From JACCZX01 sp963824935 (GTDB lineage Bacteria; Pseudomonadota; Gammaproteobacteria; Burkholderiales; Burkholderiaceae_F): 64,000 nt of DNA. Below the pieces are notes generated by a model. It made no database searches. It was not told the DNA's origin and saw only the letters and a list, made by a program, of their open reading frames with translations. Position 1 is the stretch's first letter. Each line of letters begins with the position of its first letter. This document shows, in pieces, positions 28,657-38,133 of this stretch. The stretch spans positions 41,245 to 105,244 of the forward strand of contig CAWGRF010000019.1 of assembly GCA_963824935.1 (NCBI GenBank). Reading direction: 5' to 3'. A program made the translations under genes and the position numbers.

Positions 28657-29523
28657 ATGAGCGAGACTGATTCGCCCGGAATGTTGATCAGCGTCGATCG
28701 ATTGCGCGGGCATTTGCGCGATCCGCGCTGGTGCATTGTCGACGTGCGACATGATCTGTTCGACGTCGAAGCGGGTGCGCGCGCTTACCGCGCGGGCCAT
28801 ATACCCGGCGCCGTGTTCGCCCACATCGACAACGATCTGTCCGGCAAGAAAACCGGACAAAATGGCAGGCATCCGCTTCCACCGCGCGATCAGCTGGTCG
28901 AGACATTCCGCAACTGGGGCATCAGCAACGATACGCAGATCGCCGCGTACGACGCGCAGGGTGGACAGTTCGCGGTACGACTATGGTGGCTCGCGCGCTG
29001 GCTGGGGCACGCGCGCGTCGCGCTGGTCGATGGTGGTTGGCCCAAGTGGTTAAGCGAGACCGGTCTGTCGAGTCTCGAGCAGCCAAGAAAAGAGCGCGGA
29101 ACTTTCACTGCAGGCGAGTCGTTGGTACCGCTGGCGACCGTGGATCAGGTTCTGCAGTCGCTCGGCAAGACCGATCGCATCTTGCTCGACGCGCGCACGC
29201 CGGAGCGGTACCGCGGCGAAGAAGAACCGATCGATCCGGTTGCCGGCCACATTCCGGGCGCGCTTAATCGGCCGTGGCAATCGAACTTGAATCCTGATCA
29301 GACTTTTAAGTCGGCGCGCGAGCTGCGATCCGAGTTCGAATCGATGCTTGCGCAGCGCGCACCGGGCGCAATCACACATCAATGCGGCTCAGGCGTGACC
29401 GCGTGTCATAACGTATTTGCGATGGAGCTGGCAGGTCTTCATGGCTCCGCACTCTATGGCGGCTCGTGGAGCGAGTGGATCGCCGATCCATCGAGGCCCG
29501 TGGCCACCGGCGAGCACAGTTAG
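28657..29523 (+). CDS. Thiosulfate/3-mercaptopyruvate sulfurtransferase
   Basis: 288 residues with two rhodanese domains (about 1-130 and 150-285). The catalytic Cys is in HQCGSGVTACHN, a CGSGVTA loop typical of SseA-type mercaptopyruvate sulfurtransferases. Other family blocks are GHIPGAVFAHIDNDLS and DARTPERYRGEEEP. It diverges from xseB across a 45-bp gap. Confidence 0.92.
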   Translation: MSETDSPGMLISVDRLRGHLRDPRWCIVDVRHDLFDVEAGARAYRAGHIPGAVFAHIDNDLSGKKTGQNGRHPLPPRDQLVETFRNWGISNDTQIAAYDAQGGQFAVRLWWLARWLGHARVALVDGGWPKWLSETGLSSLEQPRKERGTFTAGESLVPLATVDQVLQSLGKTDRILLDARTPERYRGEEEPIDPVAGHIPGALNRPWQSNLNPDQTFKSARELRSEFESMLAQRAPGAITHQCGSGVTACHNVFAMELAGLHGSALYGGSWSEWIADPSRPVATGEHS

Positions 29524-29529
29524 GGACGC

Positions 29530-30324
29530 TTAGTGCGCATGCAGCCCACCGGTCGCAAGCGCGGCGATCAGTACACCGAGCAGCACTAGCCCGACCTCGG
29601 GCAGAGACTTCGCGAGCGACTGACGGCGCATCATTTCGGGCAGTAGATCCGACAGCGCGATATAGACGAAGCTCGCGGCGGCGATCGCGAGCGCGTACGG
29701 CAACAGCCCCTGCATCCGGTCGAGCACAAAGTAACCGATGACGCCGCCGACTACCGCCGACAGACCCGATATCAGATTGAACGCAAATGCGCGACGGCGG
29801 GTAAAGCCGGCGTTCAACAGGATCATGAAGTCGCCAATCTCGTGCGGAATCTCGTGCGCCATCACGGCGAGTGTCGCAATCACGCCGAGACGCGTATCGA
29901 CCAGGAACGCGCCGGCGATCACTACGCCGTCGGCAAAATTATGAAACGCATCGCCCACAAGTAGCGGCACGCCCCCACGCCCGGCTTCGTGCGCATCGTG
30001 TCCGTGGTGATGCAAGTGATGATCGCCCTCGTGATGATGCGTGTGATGGATCAGCGCCAGCTTTTCGAGCACGAAAAAGCCGAGGATGCCCGCCATCAGG
30101 ACCCACCCAACAGCGAATGGATCGGCTTCGCTGTGGAATGCCTCGGGCAGCAGATGCGTGACCGCGGTGGCGAGCAGCAAGCCCGCGGACACCGGCACCA
30201 TCTTGTCGATCAGTGTGCCGAGGTACCGAAAACTCAACAGGGCAGCCAGTCCGAGCGAGAGCAAGGTCGACAGCAGATTGGCGAGAATGATGTAGCCGAG
30301 CGTCATCCTGGATTCAGACGTCAA
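29530..30324 (-). CDS. ZIP-family metal transporter
   Basis: 264 residues with about eight membrane segments. Between segments 3 and 4 there is a His-rich loop (HHTHHHEGDHHLHHHGHD). The transport-site motifs are GDAFHNFADGVVIAGAFL and AHEIPHEIGDFMILLNAG. ZIP proteins import Zn(II) and other divalent metals. A mononuclear gene between convergent and tandem neighbours; regulation not visible. Confidence 0.92.
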   Translation of the reverse strand: MTSESRMTLGYIILANLLSTLLSLGLAALLSFRYLGTLIDKMVPVSAGLLLATAVTHLLPEAFHSEADPFAVGWVLMAGILGFFVLEKLALIHHTHHHEGDHHLHHHGHDAHEAGRGGVPLLVGDAFHNFADGVVIAGAFLVDTRLGVIATLAVMAHEIPHEIGDFMILLNAGFTRRRAFAFNLISGLSAVVGGVIGYFVLDRMQGLLPYALAIAAASFVYIALSDLLPEMMRRQSLAKSLPEVGLVLLGVLIAALATGGLHAH

Positions 30325-30327
30325 AAC

Positions 30328-30353
30328 AAAGGGCGCAGCTTCGTGCGCCCTTT
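30328..30353 (-). terminator. Rho-independent terminator of the dienelactone hydrolase gene
   Basis: AAAGGGCGCA and TGCGCCCTTT form a perfect 10-bp stem with a 6-base loop, followed on the minus strand by GTTTTG. It lies 40 bp after the frame-corrected stop at 30393. Confidence 0.75.
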
Positions 30354-30392
30354 AATGCTGTTCAGCGTAGCAGAGCTGCCAAGCTCTGCGCG

Positions 30393-31272
30393 CTACGACA
30401 GATATTGCTTGAACCACGCCGTTAGCCGCTTCCAGCCATCGTCGGCCGCCTCCTTGCGGTAGCTCGGACGGTAATCGGCGTAAAACGCGTGCGGCATGTT
30501 CGGAAAGATCACCATTTCCGAACGCGTGTTGCCAGCGGCCTTCAATGCAGCGCCGAATCTTCTCCACGGTGTCGTTCGGAATGCCGCCGTCGGCGCCGCC
30601 GTACAGCCCGAGCACCGGCGCCTTGATCTGGCCCGCGACATCGAGCGCCGTCTTGTCGCCCGCGTGATACGAGCGCGCTGTCGGGCCGTACCACGCCACT
30701 GCCGCCGCCAGGTTCGGATTGTGTGCGGCATACATAAGAACGATGCGTCCGCCCCAGCAGAATCCTGTGATGCCCAGCTTGCCGCCGCCGCCGTTTTTCG
30801 CTGCCCACGCCGCCGCTGCGTCCAGATCGGCCATCACCTGCGCATCGGACACCTTGCTGACGACCTCTTTCATCAGCGCGCCGGTATCGGTGTACTTGGT
30901 CGGATCGCCCTGCCGCGCGTACAGCTCGGGCGCAACAGCCAGGTACCCCTGCTTCGCGAGACGGCGCGCAACATCCTTGATGTGTTCGTGAACGCCAAAG
31001 ACCTCCTGCACGACCAGCACCGTCGGCAAACCGGTTTTGCCCGTAGGCATCGCGCGATAGGCCGGCATCTCGCCATCCTTGGTGGGAATCTTGACCTCAC
31101 CAGCGGTCAGACCCTGCGTATCGGTAGTGATCATCGTCTGAGCCGTAACGGGAAGCACGGCAGCGGCAAAGCCCGCGCCGAGTGAAGTTTGCACAAAACC
31201 ACGGCGGGTAATGTTAAGCGGCGGCTGCAAGCTATCGAGCTCTTCGGCCGCATCGCGCACACTTGATTCCAT
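30393..31272 (-). CDS. Tat-exported dienelactone hydrolase family protein, frameshifted
   Basis: About 292 residues after correction. The N-terminus has a twin-arginine signal (TRRGFVQTSLGAGFAAAVLP). The hydrolase domain has the nucleophile Cys in ITGFCWGGRIVLMYA, the Asp in YGGADGGIPND and the His in NMPHAFYADYRPSYR. The His segment lies after a frame break near 30555: dropping one G reads EKIRAALKAAGNTRSEM and ends FKQYLS at 30393. ATG 31272 is chosen because GGAG precedes it and the Tat signal follows. The substrate is unknown; periplasmic location is inferred. Confidence 0.88.
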
Positions 31273-31338
31273 GAGGGTCTCCTGTCTCCAAAGGGAAATG
31301 CAGCACATCGGCGGGTAATGCCAGCGGCAGCCAAGCAA

Positions 31339-34050
31339 TTAATGCGCCTCATCCCAATTTTTACCTACGCCCACTTCAGTCAACAGCGGTACGCGCAGAT
31401 CGGCCACACGCGACATCAGTTCCGGGATCCTGAGTTTTACAAGTTCGATTTCGTCATCTGGCACCTCGAACACCAATTCATCGTGCACCTGCATCACCAA
31501 CCGTGTTCCGAGTTGTTCAGTGTTGATCCACTTCGAAACCGCAATCATCGCGAGCTTGATCAGATCCGCGGCGGTACCCTGCATCGGCGCATTGATGGCT
31601 GCGCGTTCGGCGCCGGCGCGCCGCGGTCCATTCGGTGAATTGATTTCCGGCAGCCACAAGCGCCGGCCGAATACAGTCTCGACATAGCCCTGCCGCTTGG
31701 CCAGCGCGCGCGTCGATTCCATGTACTTCGCGACGCCCGGGAAACGCGTGAAGTAGCGATCGATGATGAGCTTGGCAGCGTCGCGTTCAATGCCGAGGTT
31801 GGACGCCACACCGAACGCACTCATCCCGTACATCAGTCCAAAGTTGATGACCTTTATGTAGCTGCGCTGCTGGCTGGTCACTTCCGAAAGCGGCACCGCG
31901 AAAACCTCAGACGCCGTCGCGCGGTGAATGTCCTCTCCTTTGCCGAAGGCCTCGAGCAAGCCCGCGTCGCCGGAAATGTGCGCCATGATGCGCAGCTCGA
32001 TCTGCGAGTAGTCGGCCGATACGATCCGATGCCCTGGCGGCGCGACGAACGCCTCTCGAATGCGCCGCCCTTCGGCGGTGCGGATCGGAATGTTCTGCAA
32101 GTTCGGATCGCTGGAGGACAAACGTCCCGTTACGGCGACAGCCTGGCCGTAGCTTGTATGCACGCGGCCACGTTCATCGGCGGTGGCCGGCAGCTTGTCG
32201 CAGTAAGTGGACTTCAGCTTCGACAAGCCACGATGTTCAAGCAGCAACTTGGGTAGCGGATAGTCCTGCGCGAGTTTTTCGAGCACTTCTTCGTCGGTCG
32301 ACGGCGTCCCGCTAGCGGTCTTCTTAACCACCGGCAGCGCCAGCTTGCCGAACAGAATTTCGCCGATCTGCTTGGGGCTGCCGAGGTTAAACGGCTGCCC
32401 GGCAAGCTCGTGCGCTTTCGCTTCAATCTCGGCTATGCGATGAGCCAGCTCACGGCTCTGCGCGTTCAGTTTGTCGCTGTCGATCAGCACGCCGACCCGC
32501 TCCATCTCGTACAGCACTTGTGACGTCGGCAGCTCTATTTGCTCGTAAATAAAGCGCAGTCTTTCGTCGGCTTCGATGCGCGGCCACAGTGTTTCATGCA
32601 GCGCGCGCGTGACCTCGGCATCCTCGGCGGCATACGCGGTCGCGCGATCGATCGCCACTTCGTCAAAGCACAATTCGTTGGCGCCTCTGCCGCAGACCTC
32701 GACGTAGGTCAGCACCTTACGACCGAGGTGCCGTTCGGCCAGTGCTTCCATGTCGTGACTGCGATGCGGTTCGAGTACATACGATTGCAGCAGCGTGTCG
32801 TGGGCAACCCCGGACAAGCGGATTCCGTGATTGGCGAACGCATGCATCTGATACTTTGTGTCGTGGCCAACCTTGTACTGATGCGGGCTTTCAAGCCACG
32901 GTCTGAGCTCAGCGAGCACGTCGTTGAGCGCCAACTGCTGCGGTGCTCCCGCGTACCGATGAGCCAGCGGGATATAGCAGGCGTTCAACGGTTCAACAGA
33001 GAGCGCAATCCCGACCAGCCGCGCAGCAATGGGATCGAGCGACGTCGTTTTGGCGTCGATGCAGGTCAGCGCCGCTGACCCGATTTTTTGCAGCCACGCT
33101 TCGAGCTGCTCGCGAGTCAGCACCGTCTCGTATGTCACGTCCGGTTGAGTGATCGTGACCACAGGCGCCTCACTGCTGATCGCAGCCGCTGCGTTCTGTT
33201 GATCGAGCTCACGCAGAAATGGCTTGAATTCGTAGCGCGTGTAAAGCTCTCGCAGTGTGGCCGTATCCTGGGGCTGCGAGGCAAGTTCCTCGAGCGACTT
33301 CACCTGCTCGCCAAGATCGCAGTCGTCTCTGATCGTCACCAGCTTGCGCGCCGTCGGCAGCCACGACAGCGCCTTGCGCAGGTTGTCGCCGACGACTCCT
33401 TTGATTTCGCCGGCATGCTCGACCACGCCGTCCAGCGAACCGTATTGCTGCAGCCACTTGGCCGCAGTCTTCGGTCCGACTTTGTCGACGCCCGGCACGT
33501 TATCGACGCTGTCGCCTATCAGCGCCAGGTAATCGACGATGCGTTCGGGCGGCACACCGAACTTGCGATTGACGCCGGCGACATCGAGTGTCTCGTTGCT
33601 CATCGTGTTGACCAGCGTCACGCAATCGTTGACCATCTGCGCGAGATCTTTGTCGCTAGTGGAAACGACGGTCCGCACACCGCTATCGCACGCACGCTTG
33701 GCGAGCGTCGCAATCACGTCGTCGGCTTCGATGCCTTCGATCTGGATCACCGGCCATCCGAGCGCACGCACCGCCACGCCAATCGGCTCGATCTGCCGGG
33801 TTAGGTCGTCCGGCATCGCCACGCGATTGGCCTTGTATTCGGCGTATAGATCGTCACGGAACGTCTTACCCTTTGCATCGAAGACGCATGCCATGTAGTC
33901 GGCTTCCACTTGCCGACGCAGGACATGCAGCATCCCGATAAAGCCGCGCAGCGCTCCGGTCGGCTCGCCACTGGACGTACGCAGATCGGGCAATGCGTGG
34001 AACGCGCGGTATAAGTAGCTGGATCCATCGACCAGCAGCAGAGTTTTCAT
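31339..34050 (-). CDS. polA: DNA polymerase I
   Basis: 903 residues. Order: 5'-3' nuclease domain (1-290, DGSSYLYRAFHAL), 3'-5' exonuclease domain (about 315-500) and polymerase domain with motif A ADYSQIELRIMAH and motif C VMQVHDELVFEV. It fills gaps and removes primers. In the proofreading domain the usual D-x-E pair (Asp355/Glu357 in E. coli) reads D332-A-K334; the later acidic residues (GVAHDTLLQS, YAAEDAEVT) remain. Lys at a metal-binding position suggests weak or no proofreading. ATG 34050 gives the canonical start MKTLLLVDGSS. Confidence 0.97.
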   Translation of the reverse strand: MKTLLLVDGSSYLYRAFHALPDLRTSSGEPTGALRGFIGMLHVLRRQVEADYMACVFDAKGKTFRDDLYAEYKANRVAMPDDLTRQIEPIGVAVRALGWPVIQIEGIEADDVIATLAKRACDSGVRTVVSTSDKDLAQMVNDCVTLVNTMSNETLDVAGVNRKFGVPPERIVDYLALIGDSVDNVPGVDKVGPKTAAKWLQQYGSLDGVVEHAGEIKGVVGDNLRKALSWLPTARKLVTIRDDCDLGEQVKSLEELASQPQDTATLRELYTRYEFKPFLRELDQQNAAAAISSEAPVVTITQPDVTYETVLTREQLEAWLQKIGSAALTCIDAKTTSLDPIAARLVGIALSVEPLNACYIPLAHRYAGAPQQLALNDVLAELRPWLESPHQYKVGHDTKYQMHAFANHGIRLSGVAHDTLLQSYVLEPHRSHDMEALAERHLGRKVLTYVEVCGRGANELCFDEVAIDRATAYAAEDAEVTRALHETLWPRIEADERLRFIYEQIELPTSQVLYEMERVGVLIDSDKLNAQSRELAHRIAEIEAKAHELAGQPFNLGSPKQIGEILFGKLALPVVKKTASGTPSTDEEVLEKLAQDYPLPKLLLEHRGLSKLKSTYCDKLPATADERGRVHTSYGQAVAVTGRLSSSDPNLQNIPIRTAEGRRIREAFVAPPGHRIVSADYSQIELRIMAHISGDAGLLEAFGKGEDIHRATASEVFAVPLSEVTSQQRSYIKVINFGLMYGMSAFGVASNLGIERDAAKLIIDRYFTRFPGVAKYMESTRALAKRQGYVETVFGRRLWLPEINSPNGPRRAGAERAAINAPMQGTAADLIKLAMIAVSKWINTEQLGTRLVMQVHDELVFEVPDDEIELVKLRIPELMSRVADLRVPLLTEVGVGKNWDEAH

Positions 34051-34072
34051 CGTTTCATTTGGGAGTAGCACC

Positions 34073-34810
34073 GTGCTCGATCATCGAAAGAATATCCCGA
34101 GTCTCCGCGCGGTGACCATGCCGGAACGCGCCACCGCCCAGAAGGCGCGCGAATCGTGGCACCTGTGGGGAATTGTTTCAGAGTTTGTCGAAGCGTCAGA
34201 GCGGCTGTCCGAGATTCGCCCCGCGGTCTCGATCTTCGGCAGCGCCCGCTCGACGCCCGATGCGCCGATCTACCAACTGACGGTCGAAATCGCGCGCAAG
34301 CTGTCGGACGCCGGGTTTGCCGTCATCAGCGGCGGCGGACCGGGCATCATGGAAGCCGCCAACCGCGGCGCCTACGAGGGTGCCTCACCGTCGGTCGGGC
34401 TCAATATCGAGCTGCCGTTCGAGCAGTACGGCAATCCGTATCAGGACATCTCGCTGCGTTTCCGTCACTTTTTTGCGCGCAAAGTTGCATTCGTCAAGTA
34501 CGCGGCGGCATACGTCGTAATGCCAGGCGGCTTTGGCACGGTCGATGAGCTGTCCGAAGCGCTCACGCTGATGCAAACCGGCAAGGGCAAGGCGATGCCG
34601 CTGGTGCTGGTCGGTTCGCGTTTCTGGAGCGGCTTGATTGACTGGATGCGCAACACATTGGTGGCCGAAGGAATGATCGCGGCAACCGATCTCGATATGA
34701 TGACGATCGTCGATGACAGCGATGCTGTCGTCAACGCGATCTTCGATTTCTACGATGCGCGCGGCTTCTTACAAACCGCGAGCGAGCGCGAACAGATGCT
34801 CTATCTGTAA
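34073..34810 (+). CDS. LOG-family (TIGR00730) phosphoribohydrolase-like protein
   Basis: 245 residues. The Rossmann-type motifs ISGGGPGIMEAANRGA and MPGGFGTVDELSEAL define the LOG/lysine decarboxylase-like family, known to release free cytokinin bases or cleave nucleoside monophosphates. The name lysine decarboxylase in databases is misleading. GTG 34073 has GGGAG seven bases upstream. This leaves 22 bp to the divergent polA ATG; an ATG at 34118 is an alternative. Confidence 0.9.
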   Translation: MLDHRKNIPSLRAVTMPERATAQKARESWHLWGIVSEFVEASERLSEIRPAVSIFGSARSTPDAPIYQLTVEIARKLSDAGFAVISGGGPGIMEAANRGAYEGASPSVGLNIELPFEQYGNPYQDISLRFRHFFARKVAFVKYAAAYVVMPGGFGTVDELSEALTLMQTGKGKAMPLVLVGSRFWSGLIDWMRNTLVAEGMIAATDLDMMTIVDDSDAVVNAIFDFYDARGFLQTASEREQMLYL

Positions 34811-34862
34811 CTCGGCTGGACTAGAATTTGCGTCGGGTTACGTACGTTGCGCGAGGTTTGAA

Positions 34863-35399
34863 ATGAGAACCGTTGCACTTGCAGTGCTGCTGGCATGCAC
34901 GATGGCGGCGTACGCGCAAACCAAAGGCGCTCCGCCCCCACCTCCAATGCCGGCGCCGACGGATAGCAAGGTCGCGAAACCGGCCCCGAACAAGCCGCGC
35001 CGCGCCATTGAGTTGTCGCCCGCTGAACGCCAAGCAATCGATGCGCGCGAACTGAGCGCGGTTAAGCCCGCCAGCGTCGAAGAGGCGCTGCAGCCGACAC
35101 CGGAAGATGCAAAGGTCGAGCGCGACGACACCGGCAATAACACTCGCATCGAACAACACCGCACTTCGAATCGAATCAGCGAAGTGGTTGTGACGCCGGC
35201 CGGCTCTTCGCACAGCTACACAATGACGAATCGCGAGGGCAGGCAACCGTTTGGTACCACGCAGATGACGCCCGGACTATCCGTGCCGAATTTTTTCCGC
35301 TTCGAGTTCGGCCGGACTGTGCCAGCGCCGACAGCTCCCCTTCCGCCGCCCGCTTCTGCGCCGTCGACGCCGTCGTCTAGTCCGTCGAAAACCAACTAA
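34863..35399 (+). CDS. DUF2782 exported protein
   Basis: 178 residues with a signal peptide (MRTVALAVLLACTMAAYAQ). A Pro-rich segment follows, then a core RIEQHRTSNRISEVVVTPAG typical of DUF2782, and a Pro/Ser-rich tail. The family is found between polA and homoserine kinase in many beta- and gammaproteobacteria; function unknown. It lies 14 bp upstream of thrB, so co-expression is likely. Confidence 0.78.
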   Translation: MRTVALAVLLACTMAAYAQTKGAPPPPPMPAPTDSKVAKPAPNKPRRAIELSPAERQAIDARELSAVKPASVEEALQPTPEDAKVERDDTGNNTRIEQHRTSNRISEVVVTPAGSSHSYTMTNREGRQPFGTTQMTPGLSVPNFFRFEFGRTVPAPTAPLPPPASAPSTPSSSPSKTN

Positions 35400-35413
35400 C
35401 CCTCGTTCGCGAC

Positions 35414-36388
35414 ATGGCGGTATTCACCGCGCTGTCGCGCGCCGAGGTCAGCGCATTCTTGAGTCAGTTCTCCCTCGGAGAGCTGGTCGACCTGCGCGGC
35501 ATTCACACCGGCATTGAGAACACGAACTACTTTGTCACCACCGATCGCGGCCGCTATGTATTGACGGTCTTCGAAAAACTGACTGGCAAGGAGCTGCCGT
35601 TTTATCTGCAGCTCATGCGTCACCTGGCGCACAAGGGTCTGCCGGTGCCCGAGCCGCAGCCGACTCGCAGCGGCGCTCTGCTGGCCGAAGTGAAGAGCAA
35701 GCCGGCGGCGCTGGTAACGCGGCTGCCCGGCAAGGCCACCAGTGATCCGACTCCGGGCGAGTGCGCAATCGTCGGTGAGTTTCTGGCACGCATGCACGTC
35801 GCAGGGCAGGACTTCGAGCCATTTCAGCCGCATCTGCGCGGCATCGGTTGGTGGAAGAGCGTGGTCCCGAAGCTTGATCCGTATGTTCCGGACGATGTAA
35901 TGCATCAACTGGCCGAGGAGCTGATCTTCCAGGACTCGTTTTTTCGCAGCGCGCGCTTTGAAAAGCTGCCTGCCGGCCCGATCCATGCCGACCTGTTTCG
36001 CGATAACGTCCTACTGATGCGCGACGGCGACAATGAGCGCATCGGCGGTGTGATCGACTTCTATTTTGCCGGCTGCTCGATCTTGCTGTTCGACCTCGCG
36101 GTCACGATGAACGACTGGTGCATCGTGCAGGCCACTGGAGAGTTCGAGCCGGAGCGGGCACAGGCGATGCTGAATGCGTATCACGCGGTGCGGCCGCTGA
36201 CCGAGGACGAACACGAATGCTGGCGCACTTCGCTGCGTGCTGCAGCGCTCCGGTTCTGGATTTCTCGCTTGTACGACTACTACCTGCCGCGTCCGGCGCA
36301 CTTGCTGACTCCGCACGATCCGGCCCACTTCGAACGCATTTTGAAGCGCAGAACAGCCGATTCGTCGCTGCCTTGGGTTGCGTGGTAG
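35414..36388 (+). CDS. thrB: Homoserine kinase, APH-fold type
   Basis: 324 residues. It phosphorylates homoserine on the way to threonine. This is the aminoglycoside phosphotransferase-like type common in betaproteobacteria: GIENTNYFVTTDRGRYVLT, the catalytic loop PIHADLFRDNVL and the metal-binding GGVIDFYFAGCS. Normal length. A membrane protein gene follows at 36405. Confidence 0.95.
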   Translation: MAVFTALSRAEVSAFLSQFSLGELVDLRGIHTGIENTNYFVTTDRGRYVLTVFEKLTGKELPFYLQLMRHLAHKGLPVPEPQPTRSGALLAEVKSKPAALVTRLPGKATSDPTPGECAIVGEFLARMHVAGQDFEPFQPHLRGIGWWKSVVPKLDPYVPDDVMHQLAEELIFQDSFFRSARFEKLPAGPIHADLFRDNVLLMRDGDNERIGGVIDFYFAGCSILLFDLAVTMNDWCIVQATGEFEPERAQAMLNAYHAVRPLTEDEHECWRTSLRAAALRFWISRLYDYYLPRPAHLLTPHDPAHFERILKRRTADSSLPWVAW

Positions 36389-36404
36389 GCGCGCATCGAT
36401 AGCA

Positions 36405-37172
36405 ATGGTCGTCCGAACACTGCCCGCTCGCGCCGGTTTGACGTGGCTGCGCGACGCACTCGTGTTGTACCGCCGTCAGCCGTTCGCTTTTACTTCGCTC
36501 GTCATCCTGTACACGATGGTCGTGACGCTGCTGGCCTATGTGCCGTTTATCGGGATGCCGCTGGCAGCAGTATTGATTCCGTTCGGCACGATCGGCATGA
36601 CGCTCGCCGGCCGCGACGCGGAGCGCGGCGTGATGCCGATGCCAACCCTAATGGCACAGCCATTTCGCGATGCCCGCCAGCGCAAAGCGCTCGCTCAGCT
36701 GGGCTTTATCAACGCCACGATGGTGCTCGTGCTCGTGCTACTTGTCTCGATTCTCGCCGCCGATGAGCTGGCTAACTGGAAGATCGTCGACGGACAGATC
36801 GATACGGCGACCGCCGGCAGCAATTTCCCCTGGGACGCCATCCTGGTCGCCGCAGTTTTGTACTTACCGATTCTGATGCTGACCTGGTTCGCGCCGCAGC
36901 TGGTAGCGTGGCACGGTCAGCCGATTGGCAAGGCGTTGTTCTTCTCGTTCTTTGTCTGCTGGCGTAATCGCTGGCCGTTCTTGACTTTGGCTGCGGCACT
37001 GATGGCGCTCACATTCGGAGTCGTCTTTGTAGTGACTCAGCTGCTGCAAGCCTTCGGCGTTTCACCACAGCTGGCGTCAATGCTCTTCGCGCCGGTCGTG
37101 CTGGTGCTGATCAGCATCAGCTATGCAACGCAATATCCGATTTATCGCAGCTTGTTCGAAACATCCGACTGA
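36405..37172 (+). CDS. BPSS1780-family membrane protein
   Basis: 255 residues with about six hydrophobic segments. It resembles the BPSS1780 family of betaproteobacterial inner-membrane proteins usually found next to thrB. LRDALVLYRRQPFAFTSLVIL and ISYATQYPIYRSLFE are characteristic. No catalytic or transport signature is known for the family. ATG 36405 is used because the in-frame upstream codon at 36378 would overlap thrB. Confidence 0.8.
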   Translation: MVVRTLPARAGLTWLRDALVLYRRQPFAFTSLVILYTMVVTLLAYVPFIGMPLAAVLIPFGTIGMTLAGRDAERGVMPMPTLMAQPFRDARQRKALAQLGFINATMVLVLVLLVSILAADELANWKIVDGQIDTATAGSNFPWDAILVAAVLYLPILMLTWFAPQLVAWHGQPIGKALFFSFFVCWRNRWPFLTLAAALMALTFGVVFVVTQLLQAFGVSPQLASMLFAPVVLVLISISYATQYPIYRSLFETSD

Positions 37173-37254
37173 ATAGCCCGATCCGGCCGGTCCGACGAAC
37201 TCATTGCGCGATTGTCATTGATTCGATGCGTTACGGCGGCTAGCATCCGCGCCG

Positions 37255-38133
37255 ATGGAAAAGCGGGTTCGTTTTCGATCGGCCTGGTTGCCCTGGGCAC
37301 TGCTGGCGCCGCAGGTTGCGGTCATCGGCATCTTCTTCTTTTGGCCTGCCGCGCAGGCGCTGTTGCAGTCAGTACAGATTCAGGACGCCTTTGGCGCAAC
37401 GCGCGAATTCGTCGGGCTGGAAAATTTTCGCCGCCTGTTCGCCGATGAAACCTACATCGATTCGTTCAAGACGACCGCGATTTTTTCGGTACTCGTCGCC
37501 GGCTTCGGTATCACGATCGCGCTGATTCTCGCAGTCTTCGCTGACCGCGTGATTCGCGGCGCCGGCTATAAGACGCTGCTCGTATGGCCCTACGCAGTGG
37601 CCCCCGCGGTAGCCGGCGTGCTGTGGCTGTTCATGTTCGCGCCGTCGATCGGCATCATTCCGTTTGCGCTGCGAGCGGTCGGCTATGAGTGGAACCATTT
37701 GCTGGACGCCGACCATGCGATGGCATTGATCGTAATGGCCGCAGTGTGGAAGCAGATCAGCTACAACTTCCTGTTCTTTCTTGCGGGGTTGCAGGCGATT
37801 CCGAAGTCGTTGATCGAAGCAGCGGCGATCGACGGCGCCGGGCCCTGGCGGCGCTTCTGGTCGATCGTGTTCCCGTTGCTCTCGCCAGTGACATTCTTCC
37901 TGCTGGTGATCAACATCGTTTACGCATTCTTCGAGACCTTCGCCATCATCGACGCATCGACGCAGGGCGGTCCCGGCAAAGAAACAGCGATCCTCGTCTA
38001 CAAGGTGTACTACGACGGCTTCAAGGGGCTCGATCTCGGCGGTTCGGCGGCGCAGTCGGTGGTGTTGATGGTGATCGTAATTGCATTGACGGTTGTGCAG
38101 TTCCGCTATGTCGAGAAGAAAGTCCAATACTGA
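37255..38133 (+). CDS. ugpA: sn-Glycerol-3-phosphate ABC transporter permease UgpA
   Basis: 292 residues, six membrane segments, with the permease EAA loop LIEAAAIDGAGPWRRFWSIVFPLL that contacts the ATPase. It resembles UgpA, which with UgpE, UgpC and a periplasmic UgpB imports glycerol 3-phosphate and its diesters. The stop overlaps the ugpE ATG (TGATG). No ugpB lies upstream: only 82 bp without a gene separate it from the previous gene. Confidence 0.92.
   Translation: MEKRVRFRSAWLPWALLAPQVAVIGIFFFWPAAQALLQSVQIQDAFGATREFVGLENFRRLFADETYIDSFKTTAIFSVLVAGFGITIALILAVFADRVIRGAGYKTLLVWPYAVAPAVAGVLWLFMFAPSIGIIPFALRAVGYEWNHLLDADHAMALIVMAAVWKQISYNFLFFLAGLQAIPKSLIEAAAIDGAGPWRRFWSIVFPLLSPVTFFLLVINIVYAFFETFAIIDASTQGGPGKETAILVYKVYYDGFKGLDLGGSAAQSVVLMVIVIALTVVQFRYVEKKVQY

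Noticed and set aside
34073..34810. Lysine decarboxylase annotation for the PGGxGT protein
   Set aside because: The GGGPGIM and PGGFGT motifs define the LOG phosphoribohydrolase-like family; no PLP site is present.
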